Notes: generated by a model not told the origin, from the sequence alone. Counted from the stretch's first letter, positions 17,855-26,308 are shown. The stretch: DNA of 64,000 nt from Phytoactinopolyspora limicola (GCF_011320225.1 NZ_JAAOEN010000002.1:310584-374583), one strand, 5' to 3'. Translations and numbers: made by a program.

Positions 17855-18876
17855 AGGTCCACTGTAGGTCCGCCATGCGACACCGTCGCGGGCAGCCCGA
17901 AGCGGGCCTGCAGATCGGCGTCGAGGAAATGGGTGATGCCGTCGATCCGGCCTCCGGCGGTGGTGAGCACGACAACACCCACGGCGTCTGCGATGTTCTC
18001 GTCGAGCCGTGGGAGGTAGGAGCCGAACGCCGGCTGCTGGTTCGCTCGGGTCGGCACCAGAACGAAATGGCGGCCAGCGCGCCATGCCGCACTGGCGCGG
18101 AGGAACTCGCTGATGGCCGCGACCCCGTAGTACTGGTGTGGTGCGGGCGGCATCGCCAACCACGCGCGGTCGCTGAGCAGGGCAACCACGCCGTCGACGT
18201 CGTCTCGGGAGAACGCTTCGGCGAACCGCTGGCTGACGTCGTGTTCCTGCTCATGGTGCGGCGATAGCTCGAGGTCAACGGACCGGTTCCGACGGCTCAG
18301 CGTCGCCCGCGCCCGCTGCAAGGCACCCTTGGCGGCTGTGGTGGTTACGTCCAGCATCGCCGCCACCTCGGAAAGCGTGAACCCGAGTACGTCACGGAGC
18401 ACCAAGACGGCGGCCTGCCGAGGAGGAAGATGTTGCAGGCTGGCGATGAACGCCAGCCGAACGGTCTCTTTGGTGTCGTACATCTCCTCGGGGCCGGGTA
18501 CGGTCTCGGCTACCCCGGCGAGCAGCGTGTCGGGGTAGGGCTGCAACCAGGTGATGTCGGTGCGGTACGTGGGCTCAGGTGGGGTGAACGGTGGGACGGG
18601 CTCAGGTGGTCGTCGACGCTTGGCGGCCCGTAGCTCGTTGAGACAGCGGTTAGTGGCGATGCGATACAACCAGGCCCGCAAGGACCCCTCGTTGGTGACA
18701 CTGTCGAGGTTGCGCCATGCCGAGAGCAGCGTTTCCTGCAGCATGTCCTCGGCGTCGGCCAGCGAGCCGAGCATCCGGTAGCAGTGCAGCTGGAGTTCGC
18801 TCCGGAAGGGCTCTGTGAGCTCCCGAAACGCCTGCTCGTCGCCAGCGCGGGCCCGGTCGAATACGGCCTTGCTCAC
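17851..18876 (-). CDS. ECF sigma factor with C-terminal SnoaL-like domain (SigG/TIGR02960-like)
   Basis: A 341-residue extracytoplasmic-function sigma factor. Region 2 includes FRSELQLHCYRMLGSLADAEDMLQ up to AWLYRIATNRCLNELR; region 4 is LPPRQAAVLVLRDVLGFTLSEVAAML with helix-turn-helix TTTAAKGALQRARATL. From about residue 205 a SnoaL/NTF2-like domain follows (QRFAEAFSRDDVDGVVALLSD), which in such sigma factors replaces a separate anti-sigma protein. No anti-sigma gene is adjacent, which agrees. Another SnoaL-like gene lies just upstream in the opposite direction. Confidence 0.92.
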   Translation of the reverse strand: MSKAVFDRARAGDEQAFRELTEPFRSELQLHCYRMLGSLADAEDMLQETLLSAWRNLDSVTNEGSLRAWLYRIATNRCLNELRAAKRRRPPEPVPPFTPPEPTYRTDITWLQPYPDTLLAGVAETVPGPEEMYDTKETVRLAFIASLQHLPPRQAAVLVLRDVLGFTLSEVAAMLDVTTTAAKGALQRARATLSRRNRSVDLELSPHHEQEHDVSQRFAEAFSRDDVDGVVALLSDRAWLAMPPAPHQYYGVAAISEFLRASAAWRAGRHFVLVPTRANQQPAFGSYLPRLDENIADAVGVVVLTTAGGRIDGITHFLDADLQARFGLPATVSHGGPTVDL

Positions 18877-18981
18877 CGCGACATCGTCTCATACGAACCA
18901 GGCCGTCCTGCCGCGACCGTTCCGTTTCCCCGGTCGCCGGTGTCTTACTAGATGTAGACCACTTCACAAGAAGGGAACGAC

Positions 18982-19350
18982 GTGACTGACAACAACCCGA
19001 GCCCTGCCCTCGCGATCGCCCTCGCCTACCACCGGGCGTGGACCAGTCGAGACCTCGACGCGGCGATGACCTACGTCGCGGATGACGTCTTCTGGCGGGT
19101 GCCCGATGGCGACCTCAAAGGAAAGGATGCCTACCGCGGTTATCTGGAGAACTTCCTGAACGTGTTCTCCGGCGTGGCCGATGTCGCGGCCTTCGGCGAC
19201 GACGAGCACGCGGTGCTCTTCTACTACCCGCAGACGCCAACAACCAGCACCGCGCCTGCCGGCGAGCACTTCACGATCCGTGACGGGCTCATCGTCGAGA
19301 ACCTGCTGGCCTTCGATCGGCTCTCGTACGCACCCCCAGCGGAGCAGTAA
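18982..19350 (+). CDS. SnoaL-like / nuclear transport factor 2 family protein
   Basis: A 122-residue NTF2-fold protein starting with GTG after GAAGGGA. The fold signature is seen in ALAYHRAWTSRDLDAAMTYV, DDVFWRVPDGDLKGKDAYRG and the closing FTIRDGLIVENLLAFDRL. Such proteins include small isomerases and many uncharacterised members; no catalytic residues can be assigned. It is divergently transcribed from the ECF sigma factor, which itself has a related domain, so this may be a target or accessory of that sigma factor (inference). Confidence 0.82.
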   Translation: MTDNNPSPALAIALAYHRAWTSRDLDAAMTYVADDVFWRVPDGDLKGKDAYRGYLENFLNVFSGVADVAAFGDDEHAVLFYYPQTPTTSTAPAGEHFTIRDGLIVENLLAFDRLSYAPPAEQ

Positions 19351-19429
19351 GAATCAGCCCGTGCCTCCTGCTGTTCCGCGTGGAGCAGCAGGAGGCACGG
19401 CCAACACGACACAGAAAGGATCTACGGCG

Positions 19430-19795
19430 GTGGACGAGAACACAGAACTTGCGGACCGCATCAGGGATGCATTGGCACCCCACGCGTCGGTCCGTGAGGT
19501 CAAGATGTTCGGCGGCCTTTCTTTTATGGCGAACGAGAAAATGGTCGTGAGTGTCATGCGAGATGGCGCTCTACTGGTACGCGCCGATCCTGAACGGGCT
19601 CCCGAGCTACTCACGTTGGAGGGGGCGGAACCAGCCGAAATGGGCGCTGGGCGTCCAATGAAAAACGGCTGGATCGCGGTCAGTCCAGAAGCCATCGCGG
19701 CTGAGCAGGAATTCGACTTCTGGCTCGGCGTGGCCCTGGAATTCAACGAGAAAGATGCCCGCGCAAAAGACAGCCGAAAAAGGACGACGCGATGA
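19430..19795 (+). CDS. TfoX N-terminal domain family protein
   Basis: A 121-residue protein with the TfoX_N signature: VREVKMFGGLSFMANEKMVV near residue 22, then LLVRADPE and a C-terminal FDFWLGVALEFNE. In most actinobacteria this domain stands alone and has no known role in competence. The GTG at 19430 is preceded by AAAGGA. Its stop overlaps the ATG of the DUF2461 gene by 4 bp. Confidence 0.85.
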   Translation: MDENTELADRIRDALAPHASVREVKMFGGLSFMANEKMVVSVMRDGALLVRADPERAPELLTLEGAEPAEMGAGRPMKNGWIAVSPEAIAAEQEFDFWLGVALEFNEKDARAKDSRKRTTR

Positions 19796-20481
19796 GCGGC
19801 TTCGACGGATTGCCGCCCGAACTGTTCACCTTCTTCGAGCGATTGCGGCAGGATAATTCGAGGGAGTTTTGGGACGCCAACAAGAGCACCTGGGTGACGA
19901 TGGTCCACGACCCATTTGAGGCACTCCTCGCCGAACTCGCCGGTGAGTTCCCGCCCATGCGGATGTTTCGGCCACACCGCGACGTGCGTTTCTCCAAAGA
20001 CAAGTCGCCGTACAAACTATGGGTCGGGGCGACGAGCGAATCCCGCGCCATCGGGGGCACGGGCTACTACCTCCGGGTCGACGAATCCGGCCTCGCGACC
20101 GGCTACGGGTCGATGGTGCTGGCCCGCGATCAGCTGCGACGCTTCCGTGCGGCGATCGACGATGACCATAGCGGCCGCCAGTTCGAGGAGCTGACCACCC
20201 AGCTCGCCACGGCGTCGTTGCCCGTCACCTTCGGCGCCGAACCTCCGTTGAAGACCTCACCGCCGGGTTATCCGAAGACCCATCCCCGGATCGAGCACCT
20301 GCGGTGGAAGGGGGCGGCCATGGTCAAGGAGTACGACCGAGCGGACTGGATGTACACCCGACAAGCACTCGACACGATCCGCGGCATCTGGCGGGCAGCC
20401 GAGCCCCTCAAGCAGTGGATGGACACCCACGTCGGCGCCAGCGTGCAACCCGTCGCCGGCCCGAACCGCTCCCGCAAGTGA
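19792..20481 (+). CDS. DUF2461 (TIGR02453) family protein
   Basis: A 229-residue protein of a widespread uncharacterised family. The N-terminus LPPELFTFFERLRQDNSREFWDANK and the central RPHRDVRFSKDKSPYKLWVG with the later YYLRVDESGLATGYGSM are the conserved blocks. The last ~40 residues include the usual WRAAEPLKQWMDTHVGAS. It is translationally coupled to the TfoX-like gene upstream. Function unknown. Confidence 0.87.
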   Translation: MSGFDGLPPELFTFFERLRQDNSREFWDANKSTWVTMVHDPFEALLAELAGEFPPMRMFRPHRDVRFSKDKSPYKLWVGATSESRAIGGTGYYLRVDESGLATGYGSMVLARDQLRRFRAAIDDDHSGRQFEELTTQLATASLPVTFGAEPPLKTSPPGYPKTHPRIEHLRWKGAAMVKEYDRADWMYTRQALDTIRGIWRAAEPLKQWMDTHVGASVQPVAGPNRSRK

Positions 20482-20513
20482 AGCTAGCGCCACGGACAGT
20501 GGTGTCACGAACA

Positions 20514-20873
20514 CTAGCGGGCCGCGTAGACGCGGATCTCCACCAGTGAGTCGCGCCGTGAGGCAGCCGCCTCGACCACCGACAGGGCCGGTACGTGCTC
20601 AGGGTCGATCCACTTGTTCCACACATCCCGAAAGGCCGGGAATTCGTCGATGTGAGCCAACCAGACCTGCGCCATCAGCATCTGCTGTCGCGACGAATCG
20701 GCACTGTGCAGGTAACCGTCGATGATCTCCAGGATCTCCCGTGTCTGCTCGCCGAGCGTGCCGGACTTGTCGGGTGCGGTCAGGCAGACCGACACCATCG
20801 TCGGACCCGCGGCACCAAGGTGGATGTTGGGCGCCGGCGGCCCACTGACCCGGCCGATCTTCGTGATGTTCAC
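20514..20873 (-). CDS. RidA/YjgF family protein (second of a pair)
   Basis: A 119-residue Rid-type protein. The GTG at 20873 overlaps the stop of the upstream paralogue (GTGA), which fixes the start. Family features are VSGPPAPNIHLGAAGPTMVSVCL, the helix TLGEQTREILEIIDGYLHSADS and the conserved C-terminal VPALSVVEAAASRRDSLVEIRV. The catalytic Arg of enamine/imine deaminases normally sits in a PxR motif; here the matching stretch reads VPALSVVEA, so it may be a non-canonical Rid subgroup. Confidence 0.85.
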   Translation of the reverse strand: MNITKIGRVSGPPAPNIHLGAAGPTMVSVCLTAPDKSGTLGEQTREILEIIDGYLHSADSSRQQMLMAQVWLAHIDEFPAFRDVWNKWIDPEHVPALSVVEAAASRRDSLVEIRVYAAR

Positions 20874-21244
20874 GCCTGCTCCCGGGTGGTCCGGCACGCT
20901 GTGACGACGAACTCCACCAGCAGGTCGGGCCGGTACAACTCACCGGACACACACGTCCGGGCCGGCGGATCGTCGGGGTCGGCCCAGTGGTTCCAGGCTG
21001 CGTTCATGGCCCCGAAGTAGCGCATGTCTTTCAACCAGACGTGCACCATGAGGATCGACGCTTGGCTCTCCCCCATCTCAGCGAGGAGCGCATCGACGCG
21101 GGCTAACGCCGACCGGGTCTGCTCCTTCACGTCACCATCGGGGGACTCCGGATGTATACCCGAGAAGAAGATCAACTCGTCGGTAGCCACGACCTGCGCT
21201 TGACGGGCGCCATCCAAACTCTGGACATGTCGTCGTTCGATCAT
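20870..21244 (-). CDS. RidA/YjgF family protein (first of a pair)
   Basis: A 124-residue Rid-type protein starting with ATG at 21244 after GGAGGGA. It has FFSGIHPESPDGDVKEQTRS, the helix ALARVDALLAEMGESQASI, MVHVWLKDMRYFGAMNAAWN and the final RTCVSGELYRPDLLVEFVVT. It contains the PPAR segment at the place of the deaminase Arg, so it may be active while its downstream paralogue may not. The pair probably forms a hetero-oligomer (inference from coupling). Confidence 0.86.
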   Translation of the reverse strand: MIERRHVQSLDGARQAQVVATDELIFFSGIHPESPDGDVKEQTRSALARVDALLAEMGESQASILMVHVWLKDMRYFGAMNAAWNHWADPDDPPARTCVSGELYRPDLLVEFVVTACRTTREQA

Positions 21245-21380
21245 GACAGGTATCCCTCCGCTCGGCTGCACGGGTCGCGGGCCACGTCGAACGCTCTCCC
21301 GGCGGAAGATCCCGCGACCTCGACATATTGAAGCAGGGCCGGACGGCGGCGCCCCGGGCTCCCTCTCTACTGTTCTTCTC

Positions 21381-21851
21381 ATGGACGTTCATACTGCCGA
21401 CGAGCGGACGCTGCTCATGGGCATGCTCGATATTCAACGGGCCCAGATCGCGGGAATTCTCGACAACATCGACGACGCGGAGTCCCGCCTACGCCTGGTC
21501 CCCTCCCGCACCACCCCGTTAAGCCTCGTCAAACACGCTATCTTCGTCGAGAAGGTGTGGTTCCACTCACGGGTCGCCGGAGTGTCCCGCACCTCGCTCG
21601 GTCTACCGGACGCCGTCGACGACAGCTTCATCCTCGAGCCGGCCGACACGATCGACACGGTCCGTCAGGCCTTCCTCGACGCCTGCGAGCACTCCCGGCA
21701 AGTGGCCGCCGCTCATGACCTCGACGAGCAGTTCCCGTGGCATCAGGGGCCGGTGACGCTGCGCTTCATCTACGGCCACATGATCGCCGAGTTCGCCAGA
21801 CACGCCGGACATGGCGACATTCTGGTCGAGCAAATTCTCGCCCGCCGCTAG
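21381..21851 (+). CDS. DinB/DUF664 family protein
   Basis: A 156-residue four-helix protein of the DinB superfamily, which includes metal-dependent thiol transferases such as mycothiol-dependent maleylpyruvate isomerase. Three histidines are placed as usual: LVKHAIFVEKVWFH near the middle and FIYGHMIAEFARHAGHGDIL near the end. The ATG at 21381 lacks a strong ribosome-binding site. Substrate unknown. Confidence 0.86.
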   Translation: MDVHTADERTLLMGMLDIQRAQIAGILDNIDDAESRLRLVPSRTTPLSLVKHAIFVEKVWFHSRVAGVSRTSLGLPDAVDDSFILEPADTIDTVRQAFLDACEHSRQVAAAHDLDEQFPWHQGPVTLRFIYGHMIAEFARHAGHGDILVEQILARR

Positions 21852-21912
21852 CCGACGGCCGAACGGCTCAACGATACGTGCGCTGGTGTTAGTACCTCCG
21901 GCCGCTCGTCCG

Positions 21913-22446
21913 TCAGCAGGACTCGACCAGCTCGAACTCGACCGTGTCGAGCGGCTCGTCGCGCCCTTCCTGGAACAACTGGATGCCGTAGCGGCCGAAC
22001 TCCGCGCCGGCACCTTCAGAAATGACGGCGGCAACTTCACCCACCCCGTCGTCGTCCACGTCGAACGGCGCGACGTCTTCAATCTGGCCGGGTGCGGGAT
22101 TGGTTTCGTAGGCCAGCCAGTATGTTCTCTCCGGGTCGAGACCAGGGCCGCGCACGGTGAAGACGGCATCTACCTCGATGCAGGCGAGGTCGATGCTGAG
22201 GATACCGTCACCTGACTCGTCAGGCTCGGCGACCTCGGTCGGCTCCGCGGACTGCGTTGGAGCCTCGGTCGGTTCGGCGGGTTCGGTCGGTTCCGCCGTT
22301 GGTGTGGGCGTCTCCGGCGTGGGCGTCTCCGGCCCGGTCGTCGCCCCGAAGTCCTCGACCGGATCTTCGTCGTCGCCTCCACACCCGGCTGCAACCAACA
22401 CCGCAGCCGCAACAACTACTCCACGCAACCTAAGCCTGCCTCGCAT
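21913..22446 (-). CDS. Putative secreted lipoprotein with Thr/Pro/Glu-rich linker
   Basis: A 177-residue protein with a lipoprotein signal (RLRLRG, a hydrophobic core and the lipobox AAGC at about residue 20-23), then a linker rich in PTP, AEPTEP and APTQSAEP repeats (residues ~37-80). The remaining ~95 residues form a small globular domain with IDLACIEVDAVFTVRGPGL and a C-terminal Cys that may pair with the one in LACIEV. No family is recognised. Confidence 0.78.
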   Translation of the reverse strand: MRGRLRLRGVVVAAAVLVAAGCGGDDEDPVEDFGATTGPETPTPETPTPTAEPTEPAEPTEAPTQSAEPTEVAEPDESGDGILSIDLACIEVDAVFTVRGPGLDPERTYWLAYETNPAPGQIEDVAPFDVDDDGVGEVAAVISEGAGAEFGRYGIQLFQEGRDEPLDTVEFELVESC

Positions 22447-22583
22447 GCCGATCAGTTTTCCACGAGGCAGTTTCACTACTGGCACGGCATGGAACAACGG
22501 CGCCCGCCCTTGGCACCGACCCCCATTGGCGCGGAGTGGTGGCGATCCGACGCTCCCCGGCCCCACGGTAACCTCGCTGCACA

Positions 22584-23192
22584 ATGGTGCTCAACGTCCT
22601 GGAGCTGGTCGGGCTCGTGGCTTTCGCCGCCTCGGGGGCCCTGGCCGGTGTGCGCGCCCGGCTCGACATCTTCGGCGTCGTCGTCGTCGGACTGGCCACC
22701 GCGCTCGGTGGTGGCATCATCCGCGACGTCCTGCTGGGCGTTCAGCCCCCGACCACGTTGCAGACCTGGTACTACCTGTCGGCCGGGGCCGCGACGGCGC
22801 TGATCGTCTTCGCTTTCCATCCCCATGTCGCCCGGCTACACAAGGCCGTTCTCGTGGCCGACGCCGTCGGTCTGGGGGTGTTCGCCACCGCGGGAACCGC
22901 TGTGGCGCTACAACTCGACGCCCCGGTCTACACGGCCTGCCTCATTGGTATGACAACGGGCATCGGCGGCGGCGTGATCCGCGATCTGCTGCTGCGCTCT
23001 ATACCGCTCGTCCTGCGGAAGGAAATCTACGCCCTGGCTGCGCTGCTCGGTGCCAGCATGGTGGGGCTCGGCCACGTGCTCGGCCTGCCCGAGGGACCAG
23101 TCACCGCGGTCGCGGCCACCACCGTCGTGGCAGTGCGTCTGCTGGCACTCTGGCGGCGCTGGAATGCTCCTGTGGCACGCGATTCCGCCTGA
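22584..23192 (+). CDS. TRIC-type cation channel family (UPF0126/YadS) membrane protein
   Basis: A 202-residue protein with six to seven hydrophobic helices and the internal duplication typical of this family. The glycine-rich motif ALGGGIIRDVLLG near residue 38 recurs as GIGGGVIRDLLL near residue 122. Bacterial TRIC homologues form trimeric K+-permeable channels (family knowledge). It is divergent from the lipoprotein gene and followed by a 72-bp palindrome. Confidence 0.88.
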   Translation: MVLNVLELVGLVAFAASGALAGVRARLDIFGVVVVGLATALGGGIIRDVLLGVQPPTTLQTWYYLSAGAATALIVFAFHPHVARLHKAVLVADAVGLGVFATAGTAVALQLDAPVYTACLIGMTTGIGGGVIRDLLLRSIPLVLRKEIYALAALLGASMVGLGHVLGLPEGPVTAVAATTVVAVRLLALWRRWNAPVARDSA

Positions 23193-23243
23193 GCCCGCTC
23201 CAGTGCCCCGGCCCTGGAGCACCGGATCCCGGCGTCAAAATGG

Positions 23244-23315
23244 GCACTCCGCTACCGCCAGATGGTGTTAAGACCCGAATTCGGGTCTTAACACCATCTG
23301 GCGGTAGCGGAGTGC
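23244..23315. repeat. Perfect 72-bp palindrome without loop
   Basis: The arm 23244-23279 is the exact reverse complement of 23280-23315, with GAATTC at the centre. The outer 26 bp match the repeat at 15053-15120. It sits 52 bp after the channel gene and 138 bp before the 3' end of the hemerythrin gene, so a role as bidirectional terminator is possible. Confidence 0.9.
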
Positions 23316-23452
23316 ACGACGATCAGGGTCAGAGTGTGAAGCACCGTCGACCTCGAGGAGCTTCTTGTCGGTGGACGCGGCCCGCTCGTACATCTGCGGC
23401 CGGACGGATCACCTGAGTTGGGCCGCTTTACGTCGCAGCTGGGCAACCTGTT

Positions 23453-23923
23453 TCAGAGGGGTCCGAGCACCTGGCTCGGCTCGGCGTCGAGTGCGAGGGT
23501 CTCCAGCACTGAGAGCAACTGCCGCTCCTCGTAGCGGAAGTGGCTCTCCATGATCGCGGCGATACCCTCCAAGTGGTTGGCCAGTCTGGCCGGTGGCTCG
23601 GAGGCCGATACTGCCGCCTGCAGACCCGCGATCAAATGCGCGATCATCGAGTGATCCTGCTCGAGCTTCCGCAGAGTCTCCCGCAGCTCTGGGTGGGCAG
23701 CCGCGATCACAGGGAACAGTTCGCGATCCTCACCCTCGTGGTGTCCCGTCAGCGCGGTGCAGAAGCCGTGGCAGAAAAGCAACAGGTCACGGCTCGCAGC
23801 CTGCGCGGGCTCACCGGAGGCCAGCGCGTCCTGCACGATCGACAAGGCCGCCCGCAACCGCTCATGGACGCTGCGTAATTCATGACTCCAGGCCACCAGC
23901 CTGGTCTTCTCGCCCTCAGACAC
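23453..23923 (-). CDS. Hemerythrin HHE domain protein
   Basis: A 156-residue four-helix protein. Putative di-iron ligands appear in HELRSVHERLR, GHHEGEDRELFPVI, LEQDHSMIAHLI and ESHFRYEERQLLSVLE, in the order expected of HHE domains. Such proteins bind O2 or NO or act in iron and stress responses. The GTG at 23923 is the best start in the frame. It is the last ordinary chromosomal gene before the accessory region. Confidence 0.88.
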   Translation of the reverse strand: MSEGEKTRLVAWSHELRSVHERLRAALSIVQDALASGEPAQAASRDLLLFCHGFCTALTGHHEGEDRELFPVIAAAHPELRETLRKLEQDHSMIAHLIAGLQAAVSASEPPARLANHLEGIAAIMESHFRYEERQLLSVLETLALDAEPSQVLGPL

Positions 23924-24084
23924 ACGAGGGCGAAGGGGCAGACGCGTTCATCGTCGTCCTCCTTCGGGTCCCACGCCTCCATGCCTGACACGATCTGCCA
24001 CCGGCACGCGACGCTTGCGCCAGGTTATCAGGACGCGGCGCGGTGTCGGCAGAACGTGTTACGCAGAACACCTAGTCTCGTCCT

Positions 24085-24714
24085 GTGCCCGCCACAGATC
24101 TCTTGCCAGTCGCTGACTCGGTGGCGATTCTCCGCAACGCCGCCGAGGCACGGCAGATCTGTCTGGGAGCAGCGGGCTTCTGGCTGGACTCCGACGGTCA
24201 TCGGCCGAGCCGCGAACACATCCTCGATCTGTCGGCTGTCTCCCCGCGCGACCCACGAACGAACGCATCCATTGCGCTCAGAGCGATCGAGCAGTGGCCG
24301 GACGACCCCCGACGGTTCGCAGTCGAGCTCGTCCTCGTCTCAACCGGTCACCCATGTCCTTGCTGCGGCTACCTGACCTTCGACGAACCACCTGGGTCGT
24401 ACGAGATCTGCCCGGTCTGTTTCTGGGAAGACGACGCGGTACAGCTTCGCTGGCCGACCTACGAAGGCGGCGCAAACCGACCGAGTTTGATCGACTCACA
24501 GCGCGTGTACGCCGCGGACGGAGCAATCGAGCGCCGGTTCATTCGCCTCGTTCGCACCGCACAGGCCGACGAACCACTCGACGCGAGCTGGCGGCCGATC
24601 GACGTCGACGTGGACTCGTTCGAAGAGCCTGGAATTCGTGAAGCCGACTGGCCCAAGGACCTCACTGCCCTCTATTGGTGGCGGCCAACGTTCTGGCGTC
24701 GTGACAGATCGTGA
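24085..24714 (+). CDS. CPCC family cysteine-rich protein
   Basis: A 209-residue protein with the CPCC domain: HPCPCCGYLTFDEPPGSYEI followed by CPVCFWEDD, four or more cysteines that probably bind zinc. The domain lies at about residues 89-117, with an N-terminal region of ~85 residues of unknown fold and a tryptophan-rich C-terminus. CPCC proteins are frequent in mobile regions and polymorphic-toxin neighbourhoods (family knowledge). The GTG start is uncertain. The stop codon is 2 bp before the first ychF-like site, which suggests it is cargo of the array. Confidence 0.8.
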   Translation: MPATDLLPVADSVAILRNAAEARQICLGAAGFWLDSDGHRPSREHILDLSAVSPRDPRTNASIALRAIEQWPDDPRRFAVELVLVSTGHPCPCCGYLTFDEPPGSYEICPVCFWEDDAVQLRWPTYEGGANRPSLIDSQRVYAADGAIERRFIRLVRTAQADEPLDASWRPIDVDVDSFEEPGIREADWPKDLTALYWWRPTFWRRDRS

Positions 24715-24716
24715 CG

Positions 24717-24781
24717 TTGAAACGGAACGCGACGACACATTGAATCTATATTCGACCGAGTTCGGCGCATAACAATCTCTG
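24717..24781 (+). repeat. ychF-3'-end-like site 1 (double copy)
   Basis: Two units start with TTGAA at 24717 and 24740 (23 bp apart). The second unit matches the 43-bp consensus with one gap, through ACCGAGTT and CAATCTCTG. Read on the minus strand it spells NSVEYRFNV, against VVEFRFNV at the end of YchF. The double arrangement with the same 23-bp spacing recurs at 30128. Confidence 0.8.
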
Positions 24782-24804
24782 GCGCGAGGCTCCTCGACGG
24801 CGTT

Positions 24805-25197
24805 CTACTTTCGCGCGGTGGGCGTCATCACCTCGACACGATTCCCGAAACCGTCGCGCGCATGGAAGCGGATATATCTCTCGAACGTGTCCCGCTCCGC
24901 CCACGAGAGCTCGTAACCTCCGCGCCCGATGCGCTCAGCCGTCGCTTCCAGTTCGCGCAGGGACTCACAGACGAGGCCCGGGTGGGCCTTCCTAGCAGGG
25001 CTGAACGGATCGTCGATTCCGAGGTGGATCTCCGCAACGATGGTTTCGCCGTCGTAGGCGCGGAACCAGCAGCCACCGCGACCGACCAGGGATGGCGGCT
25101 TCTGGACCTCCTGCAGCCCAAGGGCTTCGCCATAGAAACGACGCGCCTCATCCTCCTCGCCGCGAGGCATGGAAATCTGAACATGGTGGAGCCTCAT
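24805..25197 (-). CDS. Glyoxalase/bleomycin-resistance (VOC) family protein
   Basis: A 130-residue VOC-fold protein. The N-terminal MRLHHVQISMPRGEEDEARR and the C-terminal RFHARDGFGNRVEVMTP are typical; a metal-binding His is in LHHVQ and a Glu in AEIHLGI. The ATG at 25197 follows GGAGGCGG, which decides it over a TTG four codons earlier. An inverted repeat resembling a MarR-family operator lies 14-33 bp upstream. Substrate unknown. Confidence 0.86.
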   Translation of the reverse strand: MRLHHVQISMPRGEEDEARRFYGEALGLQEVQKPPSLVGRGGCWFRAYDGETIVAEIHLGIDDPFSPARKAHPGLVCESLRELEATAERIGRGGYELSWAERDTFERYIRFHARDGFGNRVEVMTPTARK

Positions 25198-25210
25198 CTC
25201 CGCCTCCAAT

Positions 25211-25230
25211 TTATCTCGACATCAAGATAA
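25211..25230 (-). promoter_or_regulatory. Operator-like inverted repeat upstream of the VOC gene
   Basis: The 20-bp sequence has half-sites TTATCTCGAC and ATCAAGATAA, complementary at 8 of 10 positions. On the minus strand it reads TTATCTTGAT-GTCGAGATAA, close to operators of MarR family repressors. It would overlap the transcription start of the VOC gene. No MarR gene is in the window. Confidence 0.5.
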
Positions 25231-25250
25231 ATCTAACAGCAGCGGCCGAC

Positions 25251-25288
25251 GCGAGGCCTATAGATCGGCCGCGAGGCCTATAGATCGG
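25251..25288. repeat. Tandem duplication of 18 bp (20-bp period)
   Basis: GCGAGGCCTATAGATCGG occurs at 25251-25268 and 25271-25288, between the VOC gene start and the WYL regulator stop. It contains the near-palindrome AGGCCTATAG. It may be a footprint of a past insertion or a pair of binding sites. Confidence 0.75.
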
Positions 25289-25351
25289 TCAAGTGCCCCC
25301 GGCCGGCCAGAGAAGGAACCGCGACTTGGATGCCGCGGGTCGAGGAGCCGC

Positions 25352-26308
25352 TCATGTTCCAGCCGCACGACGGAACCGCTGTGCCATTGCGGTCAGTGTG
25401 GTGCGGAGTTCGTCGCCTTCGATGACCTCGAATTCGAAGCCGGAGGCACCGAGGTAGCTGGCGAATTCTTCTGGGGTGTTCGCTCCGGCCGTGAGGATGC
25501 TGGTGTGTTCGGTCTCGGCGGTCACCTCGGCGACCGTCGGGCCGAAGGCGCCCGATACGGCGGACGCTGGGGCGTGGATCCGCAGTTTCGCCCGGCACCG
25601 GTAGGGCGACGTGGTGATGCTGCGGGTGGTGAAGGTGCGCAGCGCGTCATCGGGGATGACCCGTCGAGTGAAGGTCTCGGGTTGGATTCTTGGCTGTTGG
25701 ATGCGGTCGAGGCGCAGGGTGCGCCAGGCTCTACGTTCGGTGTCTCGTGCGATCAGATACCAGCGCCGTTCGGTGTGCACGATGCGGTGCGGCTCGATGA
25801 TGCGACGCGATCCGGTGCCGTCGTGTCGGGTGTAGTCGACACGCAACAAACGCCGTTCGGCGATCGCTCTCGCCGCGGTCGTCACGACGTCCATGTCAAT
25901 GTCGTCCTGCGCGCCGCGCAGCGGCACCATCGCCTGCTCGACGTCGACGATCTGCCGTCTGGCCGCCGTTGATAGCGACTGCTCGAGTTTCGCGAGCGCT
26001 CGCGCGGACGATTCCTCGATCCCGGTGATCACCCCCGCTGCGGCGGCGCGTAGCCCGACCGCGATCGCGACCGACTCATCCACGGTCAGCGTCAGCGGCG
26101 GAACCGACGCCCCGGCGCCCAGCCGGTATCCGCCGTGGCGGCCCCGGGTCGCCTCGATCCCGTAACCGAGCTCGCGCAGGTCGTCGATGTCTCGGCGGAG
26201 CGTACGCGGACTGACTTCGAGACGCTCACAAAGCTCGACGCCGGACCAGTCCCGACGTGCCTGCAGCAATGCGAGCAGGGCGAGGGAGCGTCCGGTGGTA
26301 CGAGCCAT
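25352..26308 (-). CDS. YafY-type transcriptional regulator with HTH and WYL domains
   Basis: A 318-residue regulator. The N-terminal HTH_11 domain is RSLALLALLQARRDWSGVEL to VSPRTLRRDIDDLRELGYGI. The WYL domain is centred on ERRLLRVDYTRHDG with HTERRWYLIARDTERRAWRT, and a WCX-like C-terminal part follows. WYL domains sense nucleic acid or small ligands and are common next to defence and accessory genes. It is divergent from the epoxide hydrolase gene (60 bp apart) and probably controls it. Confidence 0.9.
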   Translation of the reverse strand: MARTTGRSLALLALLQARRDWSGVELCERLEVSPRTLRRDIDDLRELGYGIEATRGRHGGYRLGAGASVPPLTLTVDESVAIAVGLRAAAAGVITGIEESSARALAKLEQSLSTAARRQIVDVEQAMVPLRGAQDDIDMDVVTTAARAIAERRLLRVDYTRHDGTGSRRIIEPHRIVHTERRWYLIARDTERRAWRTLRLDRIQQPRIQPETFTRRVIPDDALRTFTTRSITTSPYRCRAKLRIHAPASAVSGAFGPTVAEVTAETEHTSILTAGANTPEEFASYLGASGFEFEVIEGDELRTTLTAMAQRFRRAAGT

